DNA of 64,000 bases. Source: Verticillium longisporum (taxonomy: Eukaryota; Ascomycota; Sordariomycetes; Glomerellales; Plectosphaerellaceae). Numbering within the stretch: position 1 is the stretch's first letter; every line of letters begins with the position of its first letter. A program made the translations under genes and the position numbers. Shown here piece after piece: positions 22,016 to 34,603 of this stretch. The DNA is taken from positions 1,364,001 through 1,428,000 of the forward strand of contig JAETXT010000004.1 of the NCBI GenBank assembly GCA_019188255.1. The letters are read 5' to 3'. The notes beneath the pieces were generated by a model, which saw nothing but the letters and a program-made list of their open reading frames with translations, did no database searches and was not told where the DNA came from.

Positions 22016-24600
22016 ATGGCCTCTCTTGGGGATGACCTTTTGGGCACCGTCAACAAGCTGCAAGACTTGGTCTTCAACACCATTGGCAGCGACTCCCTTG
22101 ACCTTCCGCAAATTGTGGGTGATCATTTGGTATATCCTGATCAAACCTCTTGAATCTGACTGTCATAGGTTGTGGTTGGGTCGCAATCCGCAGGAAAATC
22201 TTCTGTTCTCGAAAACATCGTCGGACGTGATTTCCTACCCCGTGGGAGTGGCATCGTTACAAGGCGGCCCCTTATCTTGCAGCTCATCAACGTTCCTGAG
22301 GACGAGAGCACCGCCCAGCCAGCAAATGACCCCTACAGGTCCCCATCTCAAGCTCGGCGATCTGAATGGGCCGAGTTCCACCACATTCCCAATCGCAGAT
22401 TCAACGACTTCGGCGACGTTAAACGGGAGATCGAGAATGAAACCTCGAGAGTGGCTGGCAGCAATAAGGGTATCAATCGACAACCGATAAACCTAAAAAT
22501 CTACTCTCCCCACGTCCTAAACCTGACGCTCGTAGACCTCCCCGGTTTGACCAAGGTATGTACTCGCATCCATGATGGACCCTGTGAAAATTGTGTGCTG
22601 ACACTAACCTCCCAGGTACCCATAGGCGATCAACCGACCGATATAGAGAAGCAGACTCGCAATTTGATTTCGGAATATATTGCCAAGCCTAACAGTATCG
22701 TCCTCGCTGTCTCTCCTGCCAATGTGGACATCGTCAACTCGGAGGCCCTAAAGCTAGCGAGACACGTTGACCCGCTCGGCAGGCGGACTATCGGCGTGCT
22801 CACTAAGGTCGATTTGATGGATCATGGAACGAACGCACTGGACATCCTCTCGGGACGTGTTTATCCATTGAAACTTGGCTTCATTGGTGTTGTCAACCGC
22901 TCGCAACAGGACATCCAGGGTAGCAAGCCAATGGAGGAGGCGCTGAAGGACGAGGCCGACTTCTTCAAGCACCACCCTGCTTATCGCAATATTGCTACCC
23001 GCTGTGGTACGCAGTACTTGTCTAAGACATTGAACACGACCCTTATGGCGCATATTCGAGAGCGCATGCCGGACATTAAGGCACGCCTCAACACCCTCAT
23101 GGGGCAAACCCAACAGGAACTGGCCAGCTACGGTGATATGCACTTCAGTGGCAAGGAGCATCGTGGGTCTCTTATCTTACAGCTCATGACCCGCTTTGCC
23201 ACTTCTTTCATATCTTCAATCGATGGCACTTCGACCGAGATCTCGACCAAGGAGCTATGTGGCGGTGCTCGCATCTATTACATTTTCAACTCGGTATTCG
23301 GTAGCTCCCTCGAGTCTATCGATCCAACATCTAACCTTTCCGCCCTTGATATCCGCACGGCTATTCGCAACTCAACTGGCCCCCGCCCAAGTCTGTTCGT
23401 CCCGGAGATGGCGTTCGACCTTCTCGTCAAACCTCAAATCAAACTCCTCGAGATTCCTAGCCAGCGCTGTGTTGAGCTTGTCTATGAAGAGCTCATCAAA
23501 ATTTGCCACACCTGTGGCTCAACAGAACTCTCGCGGTTCCCAAGGCTGCAGGCCAAACTAATTGAAGTTGTTTCCGATCTACTCCGGGAAAGACTAGGCC
23601 CGGCATCATCTTATGTTGAGTCATTGATCTCCATTCAGCGCGCTTACATCAATACCAACCATCCGAACTTTCTGGGTGCCGCAGCTGCGATGAGTCATGT
23701 TGTCAGCAATAAACAGGAGAGGGAACGCAAGCGTCTCATACAAGAAGAGAAAGACAGAAGAGAAAGGCGGCGTCTTAAGGAGCTCGGGGCGAATGGTGTC
23801 GACACCCCCGCTGAGGATGAAGAAGAGTCGGCTGTTGTCGAAAAGGGTGACTCGGCAACAGCTCGCCGACAGGCCGTCAAAGGAGCCCGAAGCTTGTCCC
23901 CAGGTCTCAAAGAGCATGGCGCTGTTTCGCTCAACGCAGCCGTGAACGGTGCCCGGTCAATCTCCCCTTCGAGGCTGAACAACCAACAGGGGCTCGGCGG
24001 CGCGCGAGACTCGTTCCTAAACTACTTCTTCGGCAAAGACGGCGCATCACCGATGCCTATGGGTTCTGGTAGTGCTCATGGAAGAGACCTTTCCGTTGCG
24101 AGGCACGTTAGCCAAAGTATGGAGCCTACCTTCTCCCAGAGCATTCGCCGAAATGACGATACGCTGTCGAGCCGGTCTGCTCTTCAACCACAGGCACGCG
24201 AAGATGACTCTCGTGATTTGGGCGCGCATTTCGTAAGTTTCTTTCTTGAGTATGAATACGTCACAAGCACTGACTCTTCTCTTGTTAGGGAGCTGGTGGT
24301 AAACCAGCTTTGACTGATCGTGAGGCCATGGAGACTGAGCTTATCAGAGCTCTTATTTCATCTTACTTCAACATTGTTAGGGAGTCCATTGCCGACCAGG
24401 TGCCAAAAGCCGTCATGCATCTGCTGGTAAACCACAGCAAAGATGTAGTCCAAAACCGCCTTGTGAGCGAGCTCTACAAGGAGACGTTGTTTGAAGAGTT
24501 GCTCTACGAGGACGATGGGGTCAAGAAGGAGCGCGAGAAATGTGAGAAGCTTCTCCAAACCTACCGCGAGGCCTCGAAAATCATAGGAGAGGTGCTTTAG
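22016..24600 (+). CDS. dnm1: Dynamin-related GTPase Dnm1
   Basis: Large GTPase that assembles on the outer mitochondrial (and peroxisomal) membrane and drives fission. Exons 22016..22114, 22169..22555, 22616..24232 and 24289..24600; all GT-AG, 804 aa. The N-terminus MASLGDDLLGTVNKLQDLVF with LDLPQI is Dnm1-like rather than Vps1-like. GTPase motifs: G1 VVVGSQSAGKSSVLENIVGR (about residues 34-53), G3 VDLPGLTK and G4 LTKVDLMD. The middle domain is followed by a basic then low-complexity B insert (about residues 550-680). The C-terminal exon carries the GTPase effector domain (ALISSYFNIVRESIADQVPK, LYKETLFEELLYED). A very short intron (54 nt) separates exons 1 and 2. Confidence 0.95.
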
Positions 24601-26275
24601 TTGTTTCAAGATACGGCATGGACATACGGAAGCACGTCTTTGTAAAATCAGGTGGAAGCTTATCGAGGTGGTAGTCTCCTACCTTGAAGCACAGAGGAGC
24701 TGGGAAAGATAGAGCTGTTTTTCTACTGTACTCCTATTCAGCTTGGCTGTCAGCAACATTCACTTCTCCATATGTATTCCCATCCTGTAATGATGGCAAT
24801 ATGTGATCAACTATGCCGGGGGCAGTATAGTGTGCATTTGTGGTGTTGCTTATCGCCAATCAGACGTGTCGGGGATGCTGAGTACGCTCCAGAAAAAGCT
24901 ACTATTGAACGGCCCTTGCCACATACCCTCACTCTGTCCTTCTTTGACAATGTTCAGAGACATGATTCAGAGGACCAGTCATAATCGAGGAGTATCCTCG
25001 ACGATAATATTCGACCATGGCATCAAACTTGCACACAGAGCGGGATACAAGTATATGCAATGCTTCGGCTATATGTACGGTTGTATCGACGTTCCTTTGG
25101 ATCATCTGTACACAAACTTGATAATTTGTTTTGCGCGAATTCTGTCGCTATCATTCAACATCTATGTCAGCCAAGTAAAGCAAGTATACATTCACGGCCA
25201 GTATTCCAGCCAGTAGCGTGTATTTGGCGTAGTATCACTATTCCTGGTCCTTCAAGTAAAATGGCCGGGTATTGTATTCGTAATCCCTATGGACAAACGA
25301 ATGCATGAACCTTATCAATATATCTGTGCCTTGCGCCTCCGACTGTGAGCAGATGGGATAGCAGTCAGGGCTGGGGTACCTGTAGTGTACTGTTGTTACC
25401 AGAACCTGTGAAGCGGGACAGTGAAGAGTAGCAAAGCGTGCTCGGATGGCCTGTACTAGGTCGATGGGAATACAATGGAAACTGAGGCTTATTGGCTGAT
25501 CGAAGCGGCAGTACAGGTCGCAAGATGTTCATGGCCGCTGCTGGAGTCCGGTCATGTTATAGATGACAGACCCACGACAGCGCCGAGCAGCAGGCAGTGA
25601 ATGGCAAGGGCTCGAGGCGTATATAATAACGGTTGATCAAAGGACATGAGGACTCAATTTCGAACCCTGAACAGTCTGTCTGTCTAGAGGAGGGTAGTAC
25701 GAGAGACTCACGGATGGTACAGAGTCACTCGGCTTGTTTCGCTGGAGATGCATATGCTTAAGTATAACGAAGCCCAAGGGCGCGCGTAAGTGGATTTACA
25801 ACACAACCTCCAGCCCTTTTAGTCAAGGAGTTGCTTTTCCAAACGCTGGTCGCGCCATCTTAGCCAACTAGCCAAGCAATCCTTGCTCATGGTCATAACA
25901 TGCAAAATTGTTGCATTTCTGTGACGTAGCATCCGATAGGAAGGGTCACTTCGTAAGCATACTGGGTGCGTTTTGCTTTCCTATTGCACCTAGATAAATG
26001 ACATATGGATTCAAGTCCGTAGCATTCATCTTTCGAATCGAAATCTCAGAAACCCTTCAAAAGACCAGTCTTTGACCGCGACAGTGGAGCCGTTGTCGGC
26101 ATCCAGCTTGAGCCTAAGCTCGTAGACATGATCAAAGCCAATGGCAACCACATGCAATGCCGACACTTCCGCTGAGGATGATCACATACCCGAACGCCAC
26201 CCAAAGCGACGCGGACAGGCATTCCGGGCATTGGGCCACTTTTGAACTCCAAAAGCCGCTACCTACACAGGCACG
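24601..26275. other. Convergent intergenic region dnm1 / PWI-SR gene
   Basis: About 1.7 kb, relatively AT-rich for the window. No gene is recognised. At 26040..26175 both strands read as protein-like short frames (see findings), perhaps a gene remnant. No tRNA was identified. Confidence 0.5.
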
Positions 26276-27844
26276 CTACTGGTCTCCTGACTGAGCCGCG
26301 GCTTCTAGACGTGGTCGGGTTTTGGTTGCACCAGGCTGTTGCAGTCGAAGTCTAGATGACGAAGAGCTTGACGAAGTGCGGCGTCTGTGGCGTCGTTGTC
26401 TCGAATGACTTCTTGAGCGGGAAGAGGATAGAGAGCGTGATCGATCACGACGGTGTCTTGGTCGCCCCTTGCCGCTACTGGGAGAGAGATCTCGGCGATG
26501 ACGAGAAAAACTCCTGGATCGCGCACGACTGTTACGGCTTTGACTTGAAGGGCGTCTGGGATTGCGGCTGCGGCTGCGGCTGCGGCTGCGGCTGCGGCTG
26601 CGGCTGCGAGACCGGGACGCTGCGGGCGATGAGGGTGTGTGTGAACGGCGGGACCGACGGCCTCGCTCTTCAGGCGACTCACTGCGAGTCAAAGAACGCC
26701 TGCGTCTCTTGGCAGGAGGCGCCCGCGATCGGCTTCTTGAAGCAGATCGTAACCGACAATCTTCTTCATCGCGAGCGGAGCTTGGCTTGCTTTGCCTTGT
26801 AGAAGACCTTGAACGTTTTCGAGGCTTGGCCTGTCTGGATGGAGAACCAGATCTTTGCCGGGGACCGGGACTAGGAGAACGTTGACCTCGGTGCCTTGGG
26901 CCCTCTTGACTTGGACTGCGACGTTCTCGGGGCGATAAACCTTCGGCAGACGGCGATCGCGTGCTTCTGCCACGACGACCTGCGGCGCCGCCTCGGATGC
27001 CAGTGCCACGATGGCTATTCGGGACATAACTGTCTCTCTGATATCCTCGGTTTTCAACTCGATGGCCTCTATGCTCGCGGTTCCATCCCGGTGATCGAGA
27101 TCTGTTCACTCCACGGTCATAGTTCGCTCGTCCGCGGTCGTCGAAAGCACGATCGCCACGTCGGCCACGCCAAGTATCACCTCCTCGCCCTCGTCCCCAG
27201 TCGCGGCGTTCTCTCGGGTCTCCTCCTTGTGATTGTCGCCGATCCGCATCTTCGCGACGGCGACGGGACTCCTCGGCAACTCTGTCTGCTTCAATCTGCG
27301 GTCGAGGTTATCAGCCAGGGTCGCACATATCATTGAGCAGTCGGACGAACCTTCTCCTGAATGAGTTCAAGCTTTTTGGCTTCGAGCAGCTCCTTGGGCA
27401 CACCCTGGGGACTGGCCTGAGCACTGAGGAAGAGCTTCCAGAGCTCTTTGCAGAAAGGCGCGGTTTCCTTGTCGAGGAATCCCGTCAATTGAATTTGGAG
27501 ACCTTTGATGTCCGGCTATGTCTGAGTTTAGTAGGGCGAAGGAAATATTGCGGTCGAAGGGATACTCACGAATCGGGAACCCTCTATCAACCCAAAGCAG
27601 AGCTCAATCACGACATCGTCTTCGCCTCCGAGAATCTCGGAGATTTTGCTGGCTATCCACCTATTGAGTATGTGATCAGCAGCAGCGACCGGGAAGGCAA
27701 CGCATTGTAGCCGTAAAGATTGGATAGCTGGTTTCCATACTTCTTGATGACCTGCAAGTTGACTTTTTGCATGTCCACCTTCTGATTGAATTCTGGCGGA
27801 AACTTCGTAGACTTCAAGAGCCTTGCGTCTACTCCAGTCGCCAT
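26276..27844 (-). CDS. PWI-domain SR-rich splicing factor (SRRM1-like)
   Basis: Probable spliceosome-associated nuclear protein. Exons on the minus strand: 27741..27844, 27570..27660, 27351..27515 and 26276..27295. All are GT-AG with phases closing to 459 aa. The N-terminal PWI domain (about residues 1-120) reads MATGVDARLLKSTKFPPEFN, VDMQKVNLQVIKKWIASKIS, EILGGEDDVVIELCFGLIEG and PDIKGLQIQLTGFLDKE. It is followed by ELWKLFLSAQ and an Arg/Glu helix. The remaining two thirds is RS/RG low complexity with RSRSRS tracts (one encoded by a 6-bp tandem repeat). The closest named relatives are SRRM1/SRm160-type PWI proteins. RS regions are phosphorylated by SR kinases in this family. Confidence 0.9.
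26563..26604. repeat. Hexanucleotide tandem repeat encoding Arg-Ser
   Basis: Seven perfect TGCGGC units on the plus strand, plus a partial eighth. On the coding minus strand they read CGC AGC, Arg-Ser dipeptides of the SR protein. Likely length-variable. Confidence 0.92.
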
Positions 27845-28352
27845 TTCCACGGTGGTTGGGCTACCACTGGTGCTCGTGGAAAGGATTCGTACAGGTAGGT
27901 GTGTTTGGGTGTAGTGCGTGCGTTTCTAGATAGATTGGCCTCTGACGTCGAATACGTGAACGCGACTGGCACTAAAAGGAATTCATGCACGGACGTGGGG
28001 TGTGGCGCCAAGCTACACAGGTACCAGGGGTGAGGTATCTACTCACCTGGCCTTCTCTGCACGCTACAGTAGGTACCTAGGTAGGGTAGGTAAACGTACT
28101 TAGGTAGGTACCCAAGGTACCTTAGGTAGATAGGCAAGTGGGGTGATTGGGGCTGTGCGTGCATTCCCTTGAAGACTACACGGACATAGGATCCCTACCA
28201 GAATCACCTGCACCAAGCTGCTTTCCACGACTATCCCCCAACCCCCCCGACGAAGTCGCTGGTTCTACCTTCCTGACCCAGTGTATCATTCATAGCTACG
28301 AGAGAGGTATCAGCATACCTACCTACCTAGGGTAATGGGACTGCCTCTCAGG
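27845..28352. promoter_or_regulatory. Divergent promoter PWI-SR gene / nas2 with GGTACC repeats
   Basis: 508 bp between divergent starts. The segment 28069..28136 is built of degenerate TAGGTACC/GGTAGG units, and another unit (CCTACCTACCTAGG) lies at 28317..28330, immediately before the nas2 start. Confidence 0.6.
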
Positions 28353-29222
28353 ATGGATAATCTGCACGCACCGACCGTCCCCTCGGGCCCAGCCAGCTTC
28401 CCTACTTCCAAGGAGGATTACACCAAGTTGACGTATCTCGAATTACAAGCGCAGAAAATCCAGATGGAGACGGAAATGCAAGCCTTGAGTGCAGTTCTTG
28501 ATTCAGTTCGTCCCTGCAACACCAAACCACATGGTGCATTAGCTGGAGCACTGACTTGGCCAACAGCACGGGTCGAACATGACCACTCCGTTAACCACCA
28601 GAGATGGATTTCCAAGGGCAGATATTGATGTTGCCCAAGGTACGTGGTCCCATTTTCAGTCGTGATCACAATGTTCAGCTTTCACTGTATAGTGCGCACA
28701 ACTCGCGCCCGCATCATCCACCTCCGCAACGACTACAAAGATCTCATGGCAGTTGTGACGCGCCATCTAGACGAGTACTTCGCACGCCCAGGCTCAGAGG
28801 ACGACGCGGCACAAGATGTTCCTACACCTGTTCAGAGAGTGACAACGCAAACGACTGACCGTCCGTTTGCGCGAGTCAATTCTGTGACTGGAGGCAGTCC
28901 AGCTGAACAGGCAGGACTCAAGATAGGAGATGAGATAGTGAACTTTGGGCATGTGAACCATAGTAACCACGACAGCCTAAAGAAGGTTGGCGAGTGCGTG
29001 CAGGCAAACGAGCAGGCAAGCCACCCCCCCTTCCAACCAGGAAACATTCGCAATTCAATGGTTAAGAGCTTATGACTGACGTGCTGGCCTCAGAAAAATG
29101 TGGCAGTTCAGATCATACGTAGCAGACAGGGCGACATGCAAGAGGTCCGCACACTTAATCTCATCCCAAACCGAGATTGGGGTGGCAGGGGGCTTCTTGG
29201 CTGTCATATCCTGCCCCTTTGA
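28353..29222 (+). CDS. nas2: 26S proteasome assembly chaperone Nas2 (PSMD9/p27)
   Basis: Chaperone that binds the Rpt5 C-tail during assembly of the proteasome base. Exons 28353..28505, 28567..28639, 28693..29015 and 29094..29222; 225 aa. An N-terminal coiled coil (LTYLELQAQKIQMETEMQAL) leads to VLDSHGSNMTTPLTTRDGFP and RADIDVAQVRTTRARII. A PDZ domain follows (about residues 115-200: FARVNSVTGGSPAEQAGLKI, GDEIVNFGHVN). The C-terminus is NLIPNRDWGGRGLLG. Start at ATG 28353 (MDNLHAPTVPSGP) is preferred; ATG 28335 would add six residues. The third intron appears to use a GC donor (CAG|GCAAGC) with a normal TCAG acceptor. The alternative GT donor at 28997 would delete six residues of the PDZ fold. 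Confidence 0.9.
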
Positions 29223-30029
29223 GCCAGACCAAACTCCAGTCATAGCCATGCGAGCGACCAAAGAAGTTATTCTGCATCACTCAAGTATGTAGAAACAGGG
29301 CTTCCCGTGATACGTGACATGTATGTTTCGTGGGCAATAGGGGTAATTCCTAGCACCCACCAGCGACCCACCAGATACCAGCACTTACACGTTATGGAAT
29401 TTATGAACCTGCCACTGTATAGGCTCCTGAGTGTTGGGTCAAAAAGTTGCTGCTTATCTGGGAGACTCTTTGCGTCGTGAGGCAGCCAGACATGTGGCGG
29501 ACAGTGGTTCTAGGCAGTCGGCTAGGCAGTAATGTACCTAAGGTACCTAACGCATTGAGCCAACCAGCTGGTAATGGTACGCATGTGCTCTGTGCTCTGT
29601 GATGGGCAGGCTGGACATCCCCGAAAGAGCTCATTACATAAGCAGAACATTGATGATATGACCCAACGGCCGTTCGTTGGTCCAGCCCGATGACTGAATT
29701 TTTCGCTTAGGCTTCCCTGCTCTCGCGAAGTGTACCTGATCTCGCTCCCCGCCATTCCGCCCCAACCCCAAAACACCTTCACAAAAAGCTCAGCGGCGAC
29801 ACCCTTCAACGACCGACATCACAACTCTTACCCATCCACGATTCCAGCGGTCGCTTTCTGGTACGTTCTGACTGCCCCTGTAGCTCGATCTCCACCTTGC
29901 ATGCCTTCTGCCGGCTCTGGAGGTCTGTCTTTCTCCTGGCGCAATCTAACCACCTGTTGTGCTTTAGCCCCGCTTGTTTACCCGTTTACTACCTCAACAA
30001 CCGCATCGCTTGACCGCGCATTCGCAACC
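29223..30029. other. Intergenic region and 5' leader of ran
   Basis: 807 bp. A GGTACC-type cluster lies at 29535..29551. The right half is C-rich leader sequence. A good 5'-UTR intron is visible at 29861..29967 (GTACGT donor, TCTAAC branch, TTTAG acceptor). Confidence 0.6.
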
Positions 30030-30997
<968 letters not shown>

Positions 30998-31929
30998 GGA
31001 ACGAACATGTGTTTGGGTGCGACACTCGGCTCGTCACGCAACTTGTGGAGCGAGGAAGTTTGCATCGGCCGAGAATCTGAACAAGATTCAATGACGGCAC
31101 TCGCTAGCTAGGCAGTAGGATGCCGGATGCCAGAGGAGTGAACGGAGGACACCGGTTCGGTGGACAGGCGGACCCTTTAGAAACGAACCGTGATGATGAC
31201 ATGCGTGCGCGAGTACCAGCGGACTCGTGCTAGCTCTAGCTAGATAGGTTTAGCGAATTCACCAGAGCTTTATGCTCATCCACTGTCTTCCCATCCTGTT
31301 GGCAAAGGGTGGGTGCATTTGTGCAAACAATATGGGAGTGGGTAAGAGAGAAGACGTTAAGGCACCAATCAAATAGTGAAGAACGGAGTTGACTGGCCAC
31401 GCACAGCGCTGATGAACAGCGCTGATCGACGACAGTGGGACTCAAGAATCTGCGGTCAAGGAATCTCCAGACAAAGAGTCGAAACGCGACGATTGTAGGA
31501 GGGGGCTGGTAATCCTTACTGAAGAGCAAAAGCGTGACGGTGGGTTCGTCGTAGCCGTGGAGACCCAATGCGAAGTATTGACACAATTTCCTCATGCGGT
31601 GGACTGCGCGTCACGCGATTGGCTAAGACTCAAAACGCGGGAGCGTGATGCAGTTGCAGGGGGACACGCTGCAGACGGGATTGACGCGGGGCGCACGACC
31701 CGCACATGGCACCTCTCGAGGTACAAGATGCTCTTGTCCATCCTGTCCGACCTTGTCATCGCCTCTTCAAATGTGCCGGACAACTCAATTGCTCTCCTCT
31801 GCTCACTTTTTGTCCCAAACCTTCAACATCACCGGTCCAGAAATCTGTCCTACCGATAGCCTCTCCTCCATTGCTTCGTCACAAGACACTCGCGGCCGAC
31901 GACGCGGGCAAGAGTTTAAAGTGTCTTTC
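30998..31929. other. Intergenic region ran / homeobox gene
   Basis: 932 bp, presumably ran 3' UTR and homeobox promoter/leader. The plus-strand frame in front of the homeobox start is open from 31645, but the first in-frame ATG with coding-like sequence is 31930. Confidence 0.5.
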
Positions 31930-33949
31930 ATGCCGCCGCCATACGACGCGACGCGCGCCGGTGCTTTTCCGCCTCAATCAACCGACATCGACATCATGAC
32001 CCCGATGGAACAGTCACCATCCTCCTCCCCTTCAGCTTCTGACCGAGTCTCTCCCAATAACTCCCAAAGCGAGATCCCACCAGCAACACCTAAGGCCCAG
32101 GTTCAAGTTGAAGCCCCACTCGACGCGGCGACGAGCGCCACAGACGAGAAGCACCCCAAGGGCAAGAGGAAGAGGACCGCGTATGTCAAGCTACGGTGCT
32201 CTATACTATGGGATACCTCCCTTGCTATTCATCCAGTGTGACTGACTTCCATTGAATCATAGCGCAAAAGACAAAACTATCCTTGAAGAGGCTTACCAGA
32301 CCAACCCAAAGCCTGATAAGACGGCGCGCCATGACATTGTGCAACGCGTATCTCTAACCGAGAAAGAGGTTCAGATTTGGTTTCAGAATCGACGTCAAAA
32401 TGACCGCCGGAAATCGCGCCCACTTTCGCCCCAGGAAATTGCTGCCTTGCGTTATGGTGGCATGCAGGTTCTGTCGTCTGATCCTGTGACGTCGAGTTCC
32501 TTGGTGGAAGCAGAGACTGCGCAAGGCAACGATTGTTTTTCAACACCAAGCCACCCAATCGACCCTGGTCCAACCTCGAGCCAGAACCAGTCGTTTATTC
32601 AAAGTTTTGTGGACAACGTGAAGGAGTCTTCGACCGATTCTGTATCCCGAGGGGATGGCATTGCTGCCCGATCGTCAAGCCCACACAACGATGCAGAGGC
32701 GCAGCGGCACTCACAGGACTTACAACCAATTTCCACACCTTTACCGGCAACCATGGGGTATTTGGCGAACCGTTGGAACTTATCCAGTACCTTCCCCTCA
32801 AAGTCTTGCTCTAACCAGGTTGCGGAGACGCCGAGGTATGTATAAATATTGTATCATTTGTTATACTTTCAACACCATCGCCATGCTGATCAACACCTTC
32901 GTCTCAGACAAGCTCCGTTTAGATTTTCCTCACCTCCGTCAACAATACCCAAAACGCCTGCTCTGCCAACACTCCAGTCGCAATCGCACGTGCGCATCTC
33001 GTTGTCCCTCGAGGGCAAAGCTGAGTTGGTCGCTAATGACGAGTCCCTGCCTCAATCGTCTCCCCTATCTTCATTACCGACGTCTCTTCCCCGTCTTTTG
33101 CAAGGGAGGCCACGTTCACTGCACCGAAGCCAAAGTGCAGCCGCACACGTTACCCTGCCTCCTATCTCCGCCCTGACGCAGAGTATATCCGCAAATCTCG
33201 GCCGCGGAAGATCCAGAGATGCTCAAGTCTGGGAGCTTTGCTGTGACTCGGATCAGCGCGATGAACTGACGACACAAGCTGAAAATGAATCGAGCGGGTC
33301 CGCCGTTGCTGCCATAAGCCTCCTTCGCTCTACCAGCGGGATCCTTCAACCCAACAGCGCAAAACGCAACGCCCCGCCTTTAAGGAACCACTCAGGACTT
33401 TCAAACAAGAAGCCTCGACTGAGCCGGGCACTTTCGGGCAGCGCTGTGGCCAGTAGCATCTCTGCACACGAGGATCATGGCCAGAAATCGGGGGTGGAAA
33501 GCAAAGGTCCCAAAATGTCGTTGTTCATCTCTTCTGCGAGTGGTAATGATTCAGACAAGGAGAATTGGAGCCCTGACGGTGATGGTGTACCGCCCACGAT
33601 TCCGAGGCAGCACCCGACCCCGACTCCCTTGTCACCTTGCCAGACACGCAAAGCACTGCCTCTTGAAGCGCCTCACCTAACCCACCCACGACGTCAAGTA
33701 CGAGGTCTTCGGGAGCAGACATCATCGAGGATGCTCGGAAACAGCCGAGCCAACACGGCACCTCTGTACCGCCGACGAAAAGAATCGAGTAAAGATCTGG
33801 AGGTGTTCGAGGACCACGAAGGCTTGCCCATGCTCCGGCCAGACCGGGAGGTGGAGACATTCATGCGCGGAGAGGTTAGCCCTGGCAAGAAGGGTGATAT
33901 GGACTGTATTGCCGGACTGTTGTCCCTGAGCCAGGGAAACTGGAGATGA
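31930..33949 (+). CDS. Homeodomain transcription factor
   Basis: DNA-binding regulator. Exons 31930..32180, 32263..32835 and 32908..33949 (GT-AG; 621 aa). The homeodomain (about residues 78-140) is split by intron 1: KGKRKRTAAKDKTILEEAYQ, TNPKPDKTARHDIVQRVSLT, then helix 3 EKEVQIWFQNRRQNDRRKSR, including the invariant WFQNR. The rest is Ser/Pro-rich and disordered, with a distinct C-terminal block, DCIAGLLSLSQGNWR. The architecture (N-terminal homeodomain, long disordered tail) resembles the Yox1-type cell-cycle repressors of fungi, but that assignment is inference. KKPRLSRAL near residue 450 may be a nuclear localisation signal. Confidence 0.88.
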
Positions 33950-34603
33950 CATCTTGTTCAAGTATCAGCTTTCATGATTTTGTATTCACATTACGACGAG
34001 CGAATAGGGGCGCAATCGCTGAGAGGTGGTCATGGTGAAAAGTCAGTTAGGTACATTATGAGTATAAGCATGGCGACGGGCTTGTGTCAAGTCCTGGGTA
34101 TCCATCTATCTAGCCATCTATGTCATCCTGTACCGACGCTGAACTTGAAGGCTGCAGGAACTATTCCAGGGATTGAGCTTAAGCCGCGTGAAGTTAGAGA
34201 CAAGGGGGAAAGCCAGATATGGTCTTTGTATAAGACCTGTGTCCGTCAGCCGCTAAAGCACTCAAGTACCCGATCGGAGTCCTACGTCTAAAGGAGCGAT
34301 GAGTGTTATGACAGATGCCATCGAAGGTGGGACATCACAGCTTACTTGATGAACTTTCTTCCCACAGTGAGCTTCTATTGATTGAAACCATCCCCGTCCT
34401 CCCCATGCCCGCTTTATCTATGCCAATTACAGATCTCGGCTGAACCTCAGCGGTGACGGCTTGCCACTGTTTGCTTGACAGCTATTTAGGGATTCCGTCT
34501 ATGCCTTTAACGTAATGCACCGCCTGAGCAACTCCTTCTGACCGTGTGTTCAATTGTTCAAAAAGGAAAAAAGGGCCACCATTTGGCCGCAAATGGGTAT
34601 ATA
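33950..34603. other. Convergent intergenic region homeobox / NAD kinase
   Basis: 654 bp of presumed 3' sequence of both genes. No other feature is recognised. Confidence 0.6.

Noticed and set aside
26276..26682. Plus- and minus-strand Ala- or Gly/Cys-rich frames over the SR repeat
   Set aside because: By-products of the CGCAGC hexamer repeat read in other frames.
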